Shown in pieces: positions 8,391 through 18,265 of a DNA stretch of 64,000 nt. Under the pieces are notes generated by a model that did no database searches, was not told the origin of the DNA, and was given only the letters and a program-made list of their open reading frames with translations. Origin of the DNA: Henriciella sp. (GTDB lineage Bacteria > Pseudomonadota > Alphaproteobacteria > Caulobacterales > Hyphomonadaceae); NCBI GenBank assembly GCA_030066975.1, contig JASJAO010000004.1, positions 62,001 to 126,000 of the forward strand. Reading direction: 5' to 3'. Position 1 is the first letter of the stretch, and every line of letters starts with the position of its first letter. The position numbers and the translations under genes were made by a program.

Positions 8391-9335
8391 ATGACGGACC
8401 GTCGTGAGACGCCCCGCCGCCCCAAACGAAAGCCCGGACAGCAAAGGCGCAAGCCCAGCCCGAAGTCTCGCGGACAGAGCGCAGAGCCCGACTGGCAATA
8501 CGGCGAGCGGATTGCCAAATACCTCGCGCGCGCCGGGGTTGCCTCTCGCCGCGAAATCGAAGCGATGATTGAGCGCCGCGAAATTCGCGTGAATGGACGT
8601 GTGCTCACCACGCCAGCGTTCAAGGTCACCGGCTCCGAATATATCCTCGTCAATAATCAGCCCGTGACAAAAAGCGAACGGGTGCGTGTCTGGCGCTATC
8701 ACAAACCGTCGGGTCTGATCACGACGACGAATGATCCCGAAGGTCGCCGGACCATCTTTGACGAGCTTCCGAAAAGTCTGCCGCGTACGATCACGATCGG
8801 TCGTCTCGATCTGACGACCGAGGGCCTTTTGCTGCTCACCAATGATGGCGGACTCGCCCGCGCGATGGAACTGCCACGCACCGGATTTGAACGCCGCTAC
8901 CGCGCCCGCGCTCACGGGCAGATCACACAAGCCGAACTCGATACGCTGAAAGAGGGCGTGAAGATCGGCGACGGGACCCGCTATGCCTCGATCTCAGCAA
9001 CCCTCGACCGTGAAACCGGGACCAATAACTGGATCGATGTCGAGCTTAAAGAGGGCAAGAACCGCGAAGTCCGCAAAGCGCTCGAACACCTTGGATTGAA
9101 GGTCAACCGCCTGATCCGAACCCAATATGGACCGTTTGAGCTTGGCGACTTGAAGCCCGGCGCGGTCGAGGAAATCCCGCCAAATCTACTGCTGAGCACG
9201 CTCGCTGATCGTATTCCCGCTGAACACCTCCCACCACCGCGCGAGAAGCCGACCCGGCGCAAACGCACTCACGTGAGGTCACGGGTTCACAAGCCCCAAC
9301 GCAGGACTAGTCTGAAGGACAAGAAACACGATTAG
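8391..9335 (+). CDS. rluB: 23S rRNA pseudouridine synthase, RluB/RsuA family
   Basis: 314 residues. The basic N-terminus is followed by an S4 RNA-binding domain (about residues 36-90, RIAKYLARAGVASRRE) and an RsuA-type catalytic domain with the nucleophilic aspartate in GRLDLTTEGLLLLTNDG (Asp about 140). KNREVRKALEHLGL is another family motif. A C-terminal Arg/Lys-rich tail (residues 280-314) is typical of RluB proteins in alphaproteobacteria. I chose ATG 8391, which has AAGGA 7-8 bases upstream, rather than an upstream in-frame start inside the previous gene. RluB modifies 23S rRNA U2605 (E. coli numbering); exact target assignment is by family. Confidence 0.88.
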   Translation: MTDRRETPRRPKRKPGQQRRKPSPKSRGQSAEPDWQYGERIAKYLARAGVASRREIEAMIERREIRVNGRVLTTPAFKVTGSEYILVNNQPVTKSERVRVWRYHKPSGLITTTNDPEGRRTIFDELPKSLPRTITIGRLDLTTEGLLLLTNDGGLARAMELPRTGFERRYRARAHGQITQAELDTLKEGVKIGDGTRYASISATLDRETGTNNWIDVELKEGKNREVRKALEHLGLKVNRLIRTQYGPFELGDLKPGAVEEIPPNLLLSTLADRIPAEHLPPPREKPTRRKRTHVRSRVHKPQRRTSLKDKKHD

Positions 9336-9346
9336 GGAGACATATT

Positions 9347-10675
9347 ATGGGCCTGCAGAATGTCAGCGAAACCTATCAGGTGGAACGCGAACCTGCGGAC
9401 CCGGCTAATACGCCCGTCCATAGCCTGACACCGCCGGTTAACCTGACGGACCCGGAAGTGTTTTCCAGGCATGGCGGCTACACGTTTGACGCCTTCACGC
9501 AAATGCGAAACGAAGCGCCCGTGATATGGCATCCGGAAGAGTTCGGTGCCGGGTTCTGGGCGGTCAGCTCCTATGAACTGGTCAAGAAAGTCGAACTTGA
9601 TCCGGCGACCTACTCTTCGCAAACGGGCGGTATCCTGATCAGCTACGGCGTTGAAGATGCACCGCGCCATCCCCTGCTCCACAACGCGTCTCTGAACACG
9701 CTGATCTGTCTTGATCGCCCCCACCATACGCCGCTGCGCATGGAGCATATGGCGTTCTTTCGGGCTGGTTACGTCGCTGAACTCCGCAAGAAAGTCGATC
9801 TCTTCGTCAAGGAGCGGCTCGACGCCATGGAGCAAGCCGGTCCGATCGTGGACATGGTCGAGATGTTCTCCGCTGAACTCCCGCTTTTCACGCTCTGTGA
9901 AATCCTCGGTGTACCGGACGCCGACCGCCCCAAGCTGGTCCACTGGATGCATTATCTGGAGAATGCGCAGTATCAGGCTCAGCAGGAGGGCCTTGGCAAT
10001 CTTGAGCCAGAGCAAATCATGACTTTCATGAATGAGATCCAGGCCATGTTCGATTATGGCCGCGATCTTCTGGAGAAGCGCCGAAAAGACCCGCAAAACG
10101 ATCTGCTAAGCGCGATCGCGAATGTCAAAATCGATGGTGAGCTTCTGTCACCGGAGTTTCTGGACGGCTCATGGTTGCTGATCATTTTCGCAGGCAATGA
10201 TACGACCAGAAACTCGCTGAGCGGCACAATGAAGCTTCTGACCGCCTTTCCGGATCAGCGTCAGAAACTGCTCGACAATCCGGATCTGTTTCCGAACTTC
10301 GTTCACGAGGCGATCCGAATGGTGAGCCCGGTGACGTATATGCGCCGCACTGCGATCAAGGATACGGTTCTCGGAGAGCAACCCATCGCGGTGGGTGAGA
10401 AAGTGGTGATGTATTATCCCGCGGCCAACCGGGATCCAGCGAAATTTCCCAACCCCGACCAGATGGACATCACGCGCGAGAATGCCAAGGAACATCTCGC
10501 CTTCGGAAACGGGCCACATGTGTGCCTCGGCCAACGCGTCGCGAACATGCAGTTGGAAGCTGCCTACCGACAAATCCTGGGCCGGTTCCCGAATGTCCGC
10601 TGGACAGGCAACGGCTCGCTGGCGCCAAATAACTTTGTTCACGCGATCTCCGCTCTGGAGATCGATCTCGGTTAA
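9347..10675 (+). CDS. Cytochrome P450 (soluble bacterial class)
   Basis: 442 residues with all P450 hallmarks: I-helix AGNDTTRN (residues 282-289) with the oxygen-activating acid/Thr pair, ExxR at 321-324 (EAIR), and the heme loop FGNGPHVCLGQR with axial Cys393. The LDRPHHTPLR segment near residue 125 is the usual substrate-side motif of the steroid/terpenoid/alkane-type clades (CYP125/142/153-like). No N-terminal membrane anchor, so it should need a soluble ferredoxin and reductase, neither of which is encoded nearby. It begins 11 bases after rluB with AGGGAGA upstream, so co-transcription is possible. Substrate unknown. Confidence 0.93.
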   Translation: MGLQNVSETYQVEREPADPANTPVHSLTPPVNLTDPEVFSRHGGYTFDAFTQMRNEAPVIWHPEEFGAGFWAVSSYELVKKVELDPATYSSQTGGILISYGVEDAPRHPLLHNASLNTLICLDRPHHTPLRMEHMAFFRAGYVAELRKKVDLFVKERLDAMEQAGPIVDMVEMFSAELPLFTLCEILGVPDADRPKLVHWMHYLENAQYQAQQEGLGNLEPEQIMTFMNEIQAMFDYGRDLLEKRRKDPQNDLLSAIANVKIDGELLSPEFLDGSWLLIIFAGNDTTRNSLSGTMKLLTAFPDQRQKLLDNPDLFPNFVHEAIRMVSPVTYMRRTAIKDTVLGEQPIAVGEKVVMYYPAANRDPAKFPNPDQMDITRENAKEHLAFGNGPHVCLGQRVANMQLEAAYRQILGRFPNVRWTGNGSLAPNNFVHAISALEIDLG

Positions 10676-10682
10676 GCCGAGA

Positions 10683-11708
10683 TCAAGACTGGGTGGTGAG
10701 CAGATCAAGCGTCTCGGCTTGCGTGAGCGGGTGCCCGAGCCCATAGCCTTGCGCATAGTCAAAACCGAGATCTAACAGAACCGGCAGAACCGAACGATCC
10801 TCAACGCCCTCAGCCGTCGTCTTCATGCCGAGGCGCCGTGCCAGCAGACAAACTGATTCCAGGATCGTGCGCATCCGTGGATTAGCGAGCCGCGCGACGA
10901 GATCGGAATCGACTTTCAAACTGTCGGCCTGCAAATCCGCAAGCCACAGAAAAGATGAATGGCCGGATCCGAAATCGTCGAGGACGAGCGACGCCCCGAC
11001 GTCACGCAAAGCATTCGCGGTCGAAATGGCTTGGGCTGAATCGCGCAGCGCGGCCTGCTCTGTCAGTTCCAGCTTCAGAATCCCATGATCTAGTCCGTGG
11101 CCGGCCGTCAGCGCGGCGACGAGATCGACCAGAGACGTATCCACCAGATCCCGGCTGGTCAGATTGACGTGCATAAATAGACCGCGTTGCCCTGGAATTT
11201 CACGCCATTGTCGCAAGGCATCACTCGCCAGTATCAGCATGTTCGAGGCCAACGCTTTGTCGTCGAATCGTTGCTCGCGGTCCTCTCGTGTTCGCTCGGG
11301 CTCTGTGGATGGCCAGCGAGCCAGTGCCTCGAAGCCGACAATCTTCCCCGTGTTAAGAGAGAAAATCGGTTGATAGACCGGCACAAGCGCGGGGCCCGGC
11401 TGATCTGTCCGCCCCCGCGCCTGCCTTTCGCTGTCGAGAACAATGCCATTGGCCGTTTGCGCGTCGACAAACCCGCCGACAATCCGGATGGCGCGACCAT
11501 CGGCGAGTTTCAGTTCACAGGCGACGCTGGCATCTGCTTGAGCGAGCACATCGCTGAGACGCCGGCTGCTCAGTCCATCAAGCAACACGTTGAAATCAGT
11601 CAGCGTCCAGACGCCGTCCAGCGTCGAGAAATGGCTCTCTGAAGAAATTTCCAGTGTCAGCTGCTGATCAGAAGCGGACCATGTCCAGTCACCCAGGGTC
11701 TCGGTCAT
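10683..11708 (-). CDS. EAL-domain cyclic-di-GMP phosphodiesterase
   Basis: 341 residues. Residues about 1-100 form an N-terminal region of unclear type, possibly a degenerate PAS-like sensor. The EAL domain spans about 105-341 and keeps the catalytic set: EAL (127-129), the Asn in HVNLTSRDL, Glu in LELTE, the DDFG pair, Lys in LKVD, Glu in TAEGVE and Gln in YAQGYGLG. It should therefore be an active phosphodiesterase that lowers cyclic-di-GMP. No GGDEF domain or membrane segment is present, so it is cytoplasmic. Its ATG overlaps the thrC stop by 4 bases, so it is translationally coupled to threonine synthase. Confidence 0.93.
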   Translation of the reverse strand: MTETLGDWTWSASDQQLTLEISSESHFSTLDGVWTLTDFNVLLDGLSSRRLSDVLAQADASVACELKLADGRAIRIVGGFVDAQTANGIVLDSERQARGRTDQPGPALVPVYQPIFSLNTGKIVGFEALARWPSTEPERTREDREQRFDDKALASNMLILASDALRQWREIPGQRGLFMHVNLTSRDLVDTSLVDLVAALTAGHGLDHGILKLELTEQAALRDSAQAISTANALRDVGASLVLDDFGSGHSSFLWLADLQADSLKVDSDLVARLANPRMRTILESVCLLARRLGMKTTAEGVEDRSVLPVLLDLGFDYAQGYGLGHPLTQAETLDLLTTQS

Positions 11709-13090
11709 GCTGGCAGTCGTGCTCCCGAAATCGCTTCTTTCACCAAGCGTAGATCAGCAGGCATGATATCGAAAGTCTCGCCGCGATCGAGAAGCGCATC
11801 ACATCGCTTCGGCAGCGGCGCGTCCATGCCCGTCGCCTTAAGCACCGTCTCGGGAAACTTGGCTGCATGCGCCGTCGACAGGACCACAGTTGCGGCCTCC
11901 GAAGCGGGCAATTGATGCGCCTTAAAGGTGCCGACCGCCGTATGTGGACAGATCAGCTCTCCGGTCTGAACCAAGTACCGCTTCATTTCGTTCATGGTCT
12001 GCGCATTTGTGACGGAGCTCGCAGAAAAACCTGCGCAACCCAGGGGTCCGCGTATTTGCTCCGGCAGCTGGGCCTCACCCGCCTGTTTGTAGCGCTCATA
12101 AAGCGTGCGCACGGCATCGCCGTCCCGCCCACTCACCTCAAACAACAACCGCTCAAAGTTGCTCGGCACAGAAATATCCATGGCCGGGCTTGGTGTCGGC
12201 ACTGCATCGGTGCGGCGCATCTCGCCGGTTTCGAACAAAGCTGCGAGTGTCCGGTTCTCATTGACGGCGCAAATAACCTCAAACCCGGCTAGCATGCCGC
12301 AGCGCGCGGCGACATATCCGGCAAGCGCGTCGCCCATATTACCGCTCGGCACGACGAACCGAACCGGCCGATCCGGTCCCAGTGCCGCCTGCGCCGTGGC
12401 GTAGTAGACCGACTGCGCCGCGATTCGGGCCCAGTTGATCGAGTTAACGCCCGACAGCCCAACAGACTGCGAGAATCCGCGATCGGCAAACATCGCTTTG
12501 ACCATGGCCTGGCAATCGTCAAAGTCGCCCTGCACGGCAAAGTTGGTCACATTCTTCGACCCGGTGGTCGTCATGAACAGCCTTTGTACCGGCGAGACCC
12601 GCTCATGCGGATGCAGAATGTAGAGATCGACATTCGAGGCCCCGGCGAAGGCTGCAGCCGCAGCGCCACCTGTGTCCCCGGAGGTCGCGCATACCACGCT
12701 CATCCGCTCGCCGCGCTCGGAGAGCACATGGTCATAGATCTTCGCGATCACCTGCATGGCCACATCTTTGAACGCGAGTGTTGGGCCGTGATGCAGCTCC
12801 ATCACAAAGCTGTTCGGGCCGTCCTGAACCAATGGAGCTACGCTGTGATGTGAGAAACTGGCATAGGCGCCGGTGCAGAGCTCACGGAGCACAGGTTCCG
12901 ACAGCGCGTCACCGGCGAAGGCGGACAACACTCTGACCGCGACGTCGACATAGGTCTCATTCGGATCAGCCGGGGCAATTTGCGGCCAGGCTTCTGGTAC
13001 ATACAAACCGCCATCGGGCGCGAGCCCCGCGAGGCATGCCTCTACGAAGTCGACAGGCTCGGACTGACCGCGCGTTGAAATATACTTCAT
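11705..13090 (-). CDS. thrC: Threonine synthase
   Basis: 461 residues, the long bacterial/fungal-type threonine synthase that converts O-phosphohomoserine to threonine using pyridoxal phosphate. The N-terminal MKYISTRG is characteristic of the family, and the PLP lysine is Lys108 in HGPTLAFKDVAMQ. ATSGDTGGAAAAAFAG is the phosphate-binding loop. It begins 4 bases after the SURF1 gene ends, so it could be read through from the cytochrome oxidase cluster. It is followed with a 4-base overlap by an EAL protein. Confidence 0.97.
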   Translation of the reverse strand: MKYISTRGQSEPVDFVEACLAGLAPDGGLYVPEAWPQIAPADPNETYVDVAVRVLSAFAGDALSEPVLRELCTGAYASFSHHSVAPLVQDGPNSFVMELHHGPTLAFKDVAMQVIAKIYDHVLSERGERMSVVCATSGDTGGAAAAAFAGASNVDLYILHPHERVSPVQRLFMTTTGSKNVTNFAVQGDFDDCQAMVKAMFADRGFSQSVGLSGVNSINWARIAAQSVYYATAQAALGPDRPVRFVVPSGNMGDALAGYVAARCGMLAGFEVICAVNENRTLAALFETGEMRRTDAVPTPSPAMDISVPSNFERLLFEVSGRDGDAVRTLYERYKQAGEAQLPEQIRGPLGCAGFSASSVTNAQTMNEMKRYLVQTGELICPHTAVGTFKAHQLPASEAATVVLSTAHAAKFPETVLKATGMDAPLPKRCDALLDRGETFDIMPADLRLVKEAISGARLPA

Positions 13091-13094
13091 GAGA

Positions 13095-13787
13095 CTATCT
13101 CCGAAACCGCAGTCGCCCTCGCGAATGATGGAAGGCGAGATACACCCCGATCAAACCCATGGCCATCCCCCACCATGTCAAAGCATAGCCGAAATGGCGC
13201 TGTGGCGGCAGCGGGTCACGCACCTTTTCGAAGGCATAGGGATTTTCAGTCCGGCGCGATCGAGACTCGTCATCAGCTTTCCGGACCGTCACCAGCAACG
13301 TCTCAACCACACGGGCGGCAGGGGGCTCAAGTGACAGGTGCGCTGACATGGCTGGCAGGTCCATCGTGTACCAGAGATCGGCTTCGGGCTGATCGGCAGC
13401 GGCGAACCGGCTACGCGTTACCGGGCGTGACAGTATATTGGCCTGGCGATCATAGTCGCGGCGTAAGTCAGAGAGCGAGAGCGGCACCGGGTCCGGTCCA
13501 CCCGTCGCGTCCCAGAGCACGAACACGGTCTCACCGGACGCGAGCCGGGCGGGCACATAGCGCCGCCAGACCGGTTCGCCATCCAGAACGCCGTAGACCT
13601 GCTGTGCGTTTCCGGGCGTTGTCACCAACACGTCGGCCGACACCGTCGCGGTCTCTAACACGGCCTGCTCAAGCGGGGCGGCGGCCATCTTTTCTGAAAA
13701 CCGTGCATATTGCCAATTGCCCAGCATCACCAGGATCACAAGGCAAATAAGGGTCAGGCCTGTGAGAACCGGCAAAGGCCGAAACAT
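13095..13787 (-). CDS. SURF1 family cytochrome oxidase assembly protein
   Basis: 230 residues with a membrane helix at each end (about 6-24 and 203-221), the usual SURF1 architecture of two helices flanking a periplasmic domain. The N-terminal LGNWQYARFSEK matches the conserved LGxWQ-x-R motif, and WWGMAMGLIGVYLAFH is the C-terminal helix. SURF1 proteins handle heme a during insertion into subunit I of aa3 oxidases. It closes the cta cluster, 25 bases after ctaE, which agrees with that role. Confidence 0.93.
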   Translation of the reverse strand: MFRPLPVLTGLTLICLVILVMLGNWQYARFSEKMAAAPLEQAVLETATVSADVLVTTPGNAQQVYGVLDGEPVWRRYVPARLASGETVFVLWDATGGPDPVPLSLSDLRRDYDRQANILSRPVTRSRFAAADQPEADLWYTMDLPAMSAHLSLEPPAARVVETLLVTVRKADDESRSRRTENPYAFEKVRDPLPPQRHFGYALTWWGMAMGLIGVYLAFHHSRGRLRFRR

Positions 13788-13812
13788 TAACTATCGCTCC
13801 GGCCGTCCCGGC

Positions 13813-14682
13813 CTAGTGTCCCAGAACCAGATGCGGGATCACATAAACGAACGCGAACAGGAACAACCAGACAACGTCCACAAAGTGCCAGTACCAGGCG
13901 GCAAACTCAAAGCCGAGATGCTTCTTCGCCGTCATGTTGCCCGCATACATGCGCAGCAGACAGACCAACAGGAATATCGTTCCGATGACAACGTGTGCGC
14001 CGTGAAAGCCTGTCGCCATGAAGAAAGCAGAGCCATACAGTGTGCCATCAAAGGTGAACTGCGCCAGAGAATACTCATAAGCCTGCAGCGCGGTGAACAC
14101 GATACCCAGGACAATGGTCAGGATAAGCATCAGTTTCGCATTATCCATCTTGTCATGCTGCAAGGCGTGGTGGGCGGCCGTGACCGTCGTGCCTGACAGC
14201 AGCAGGATCAGCGTATTCATCAGAGGCAGGTGGAAAGGATCAAATGTCGCCACACCAACCGGAGGCCATTCTGCGAATCGGCTAAGCCCCTCGGCAAAAA
14301 TCGGATTGGTGTAGTCAAAGGTCTCACCAACCCTGGCGCCGTGGAAGATTGCAAACTCAAAGAAGCTCCAGAACCAGGCCCCGAAAAACATCACTTCAGA
14401 TGCGATGAACAGGACCATGCCGTATTTGAGACCAATCTCAACAACCGGCGTATGATCACCGGTTCGGCCTTCCTTGATGACTTCACGCCACCAGCCAATC
14501 ATCACCCAGATCACCATAGCCAGACCGACCAGCATGACCCAGGTTGTGCCTTTTTCCAGACCGAACAGGCCTTTCATGAAGACCACACCACCAATCGCGA
14601 GAATCAACACGGCAACAGAGCCGATCAGCGGCCATGGAGATGGATTTACGAGATGGTAATCGTGTTTGACGTCTTCAGCCAT
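13813..14682 (-). CDS. ctaE: Cytochrome c oxidase subunit III
   Basis: 289 residues with seven hydrophobic segments, as for full-length alphaproteobacterial subunit III of aa3 oxidase. Recognisable family stretches are SEVMFFGAWFWSFFEFA, FHGAHVVIGTIFL and the C-terminal AWYWHFVDVVWLFLF. The protein stabilises the catalytic core and the proton uptake pathway. An AAGGGG ribosome site precedes the ATG. It follows ctaG after 76 bases and precedes SURF1. Confidence 0.97.
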   Translation of the reverse strand: MAEDVKHDYHLVNPSPWPLIGSVAVLILAIGGVVFMKGLFGLEKGTTWVMLVGLAMVIWVMIGWWREVIKEGRTGDHTPVVEIGLKYGMVLFIASEVMFFGAWFWSFFEFAIFHGARVGETFDYTNPIFAEGLSRFAEWPPVGVATFDPFHLPLMNTLILLLSGTTVTAAHHALQHDKMDNAKLMLILTIVLGIVFTALQAYEYSLAQFTFDGTLYGSAFFMATGFHGAHVVIGTIFLLVCLLRMYAGNMTAKKHLGFEFAAWYWHFVDVVWLFLFAFVYVIPHLVLGH

Positions 14683-14758
14683 GCGAAAAGCCCCTTATCA
14701 GGCATGTGTTCTGGATTCTGTGCGCTATTAAACTGTTGCGGGTGCGTCCTGCAATACC

Positions 14759-15307
14759 TCAATCGTAAGATGCCGTATTCGCCGCACCCGGAAAGGCACC
14801 TGTCTGAAAAAAGGTGTAGGATAAGGTAATGGTGCGAACATCACCCATGTTGCGCACATCAGTCATCTCAGGATCAACAAAGAAGACCACGGGCAGTTTC
14901 TTGGTCTCACCAGCCTTGATCAGGCGTTCCTCAAAACAGAAGCACTCCAGTTTGTTAAAGAACCGCCCAGCCTTGTGCGGCGTCACATTATAGCTCGCGA
15001 TCACTTCGAGATCCGAATTGGACGAATTGGTCACTTCATAAAACGCCAATCCGTGCTCACCCAACTGGATGGGGAATGACGACTGCAGTGGACGAAACTT
15101 GAGGGGAACATCGGCAACATTGGCATCAAAGCGAACATCGACTCTGCGGTCGTCCACACGTTCTGGCGCTTTTTCAGCGACCCGCGTGGTGCCACCAAAT
15201 CCAGTCACACGACAGAATGTGTCGTAAAGCGGCTTCGACGCGAACGCCAAGCCGAGCATGCCCAACGTAATCGCCGTCAGGCTGATCGCTAATTTGGAAT
15301 TATTCAT
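14759..15307 (-). CDS. ctaG: Cytochrome c oxidase assembly protein Cox11/CtaG
   Basis: 182 residues: one N-terminal membrane helix (about 5-22) and a periplasmic domain. The copper-binding motif is seen in NKLECFCFEE, the CFCF core of Cox11. Cox11/CtaG delivers copper for the CuB site of subunit I. The ATG at 15307 (MNNSKLAIS) is preferred to an in-frame start 51 bases upstream, which would overlap the preceding gene; this gives a gap of 4 bases from the CoxF-like gene. Order coxF-like/ctaG/ctaE is conserved among alphaproteobacteria. Confidence 0.95.
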   Translation of the reverse strand: MNNSKLAISLTAITLGMLGLAFASKPLYDTFCRVTGFGGTTRVAEKAPERVDDRRVDVRFDANVADVPLKFRPLQSSFPIQLGEHGLAFYEVTNSSNSDLEVIASYNVTPHKAGRFFNKLECFCFEERLIKAGETKKLPVVFFVDPEMTDVRNMGDVRTITLSYTFFQTGAFPGAANTASYD

Positions 15308-15518
15308 CTTCTGCTCCATCCAGCGCAGCTGAACCTGCTCCAGGATCCATGCTGCCATCGAAGTACAGGCCTTCGCTTTTGCTCAGATCCACATTCTGCA
15401 AACGAATTGCGGTTGTAGTGCCGACGACGACTACAAAGGTGACCAGTGCAAAGGCGAGCCAGCGGTTACGACGCTTCTGCGCCATCAATTGCTCTTCGGT
15501 CAGCTGGATCTGCGTCAC
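15300..15518 (-). CDS. CoxF-like small membrane protein of the oxidase cluster
   Basis: 72 residues: a charged N-terminus (TEEQLMAQKRRNRW), one membrane helix (about residues 20-38) and a short acidic periplasmic tail. Small proteins of this shape between ctaB and ctaG are annotated CoxF in alphaproteobacteria, and their role in oxidase assembly is not well defined. Its ATG overlaps the ctaB stop by 4 bases, and ctaG starts 4 bases from its end, so the three are translationally linked. The assignment rests on size, topology and position rather than on a catalytic motif. Confidence 0.75.
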   Translation of the reverse strand: MTQIQLTEEQLMAQKRRNRWLAFALVTFVVVVGTTTAIRLQNVDLSKSEGLYFDGSMDPGAGSAALDGAEDE

Positions 15519-16480
15519 GTCAGGCCTCCAACCGGAACGTAAGCCCCAAGTCCATGCTCGACCAGAAGCACTGCAAAGATCGCGAACAGGTAAAAAATGG
15601 AAAATGCAAACATTCCCATCGCCAGTTTCCGTTCTGGCGCGCCAGCATCTGGCTCCCCTGCCCGACTGCGTAACACTTTAATCGAAAACCCGACAAATAT
15701 CGCCCCGAGTCCAGCGGCAGCCACAGCATAAACCCATCCTCCGAGGCCAGTCAGAACAGGCGTGAGTGCCAAAGGCGCAAGCAGCAAGGAATAGTAAAAG
15801 ATCTGCCGACGTGTGGCTTTCGCCCCATGAGTCACCGGCAACATCGGCACGTCAGCTTTCTCATACTCTTTGTGCGCCACCAGGCTGAGCGCCCAGAAAT
15901 GCGGCGGCGTCCAGAAGAAGATGATGGCGAACAGGATCCATGGATCCAGCGGCGTCGTTCCAGTGACGGCCAACCAGCCAATCACAGGCGGAAAAGCGCC
16001 AGCTGCGCCGCCAATCACGATATTCTGCGGCGTACGGCGCTTCAACAGCATCGTGTAGAACCAGCCATAATAAGCGATAGAGATAGCAAGCAGGATCGCT
16101 GCTGCCGCATTGGACGACATCCACATCAGCAAGACTGAAACAGCCGACATCACGAGGCCAAGCGTCAGTGCCTCTTCACGCGGCACCGCGCCGGAGGGAA
16201 TCGGGCGCGTGGCGGTCCGGCTCATCACCGCATCAATGTCGGCATCATACCACATGTTGATCGCGCCCGCCGCGCCAGAGCCAAGCGCTACGGACAGAAT
16301 GGCCACGGTCGCCATGACCGGGTTCATCGTCACGCCGGTGACGCCCTGCGCACAGACGAGGCCTGCCAGAGCTGTGAACACAACCAGCATGATGATGCGG
16401 GGTTTAAGCAGCTCCAGATAGTCTCGCGCCGTTCCCGGGCGCGCGATGGTCGCTTCTGCTGAAAGATCTGCCTGACTCAT
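15515..16480 (-). CDS. ctaB: Protoheme IX farnesyltransferase (heme O synthase)
   Basis: 321 residues with about nine membrane helices, UbiA superfamily. LLKPRIIMLVVFTALAG is the entry helix, and the prenyl-diphosphate-binding Asp-rich loop is NMWYDADIDAVMSRT. The second conserved loop is near FWTPPHFWALSL. The enzyme makes heme O, the precursor of heme A used by aa3 oxidase. I prefer ATG 16480 (MSQADLSAE); a longer in-frame start 66 bases upstream would run into the terminator-like hairpin at 16509-16540. That hairpin separates it from ctaD. Confidence 0.95.
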   Translation of the reverse strand: MSQADLSAEATIARPGTARDYLELLKPRIIMLVVFTALAGLVCAQGVTGVTMNPVMATVAILSVALGSGAAGAINMWYDADIDAVMSRTATRPIPSGAVPREEALTLGLVMSAVSVLLMWMSSNAAAAILLAISIAYYGWFYTMLLKRRTPQNIVIGGAAGAFPPVIGWLAVTGTTPLDPWILFAIIFFWTPPHFWALSLVAHKEYEKADVPMLPVTHGAKATRRQIFYYSLLLAPLALTPVLTGLGGWVYAVAAAGLGAIFVGFSIKVLRSRAGEPDAGAPERKLAMGMFAFSIFYLFAIFAVLLVEHGLGAYVPVGGLT

Positions 16481-16508
16481 ATGTCTTATCTCGTCCGGTT
16501 TAAGAAAA

Positions 16509-16540
16509 CGGCCCTCTGCGAACACTGTCGCAAAGGGCCG
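16509..16540 (-). terminator. Terminator-like hairpin between ctaD and ctaB
   Basis: On the minus strand the stem CGGCCCT pairs with AGGGCCG, with an inner TGCG/CGCA stem around an 8-base loop, and is followed directly by TTTTCTT. This is a classic intrinsic terminator in the direction of the cta genes. It lies 25 bases after the ctaD stop and 28 bases before the ctaB start, so it would either separate the structural genes ctaC-ctaD from the assembly genes or lower read-through into them. Confidence 0.8.
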
Positions 16541-16565
16541 CCTCATTCAGATAGAGCGTGGCGGC

Positions 16566-18251
<1,686 letters not shown>

Positions 18252-18265
18252 CTATATCCTCAGCG

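Noticed and set aside
9332-10096. Long open frame opposite the P450 gene (254 codons)
   Set aside because: Lies wholly antisense to a complete P450 with all motifs; no family resemblance. It is a high-G+C shadow frame.
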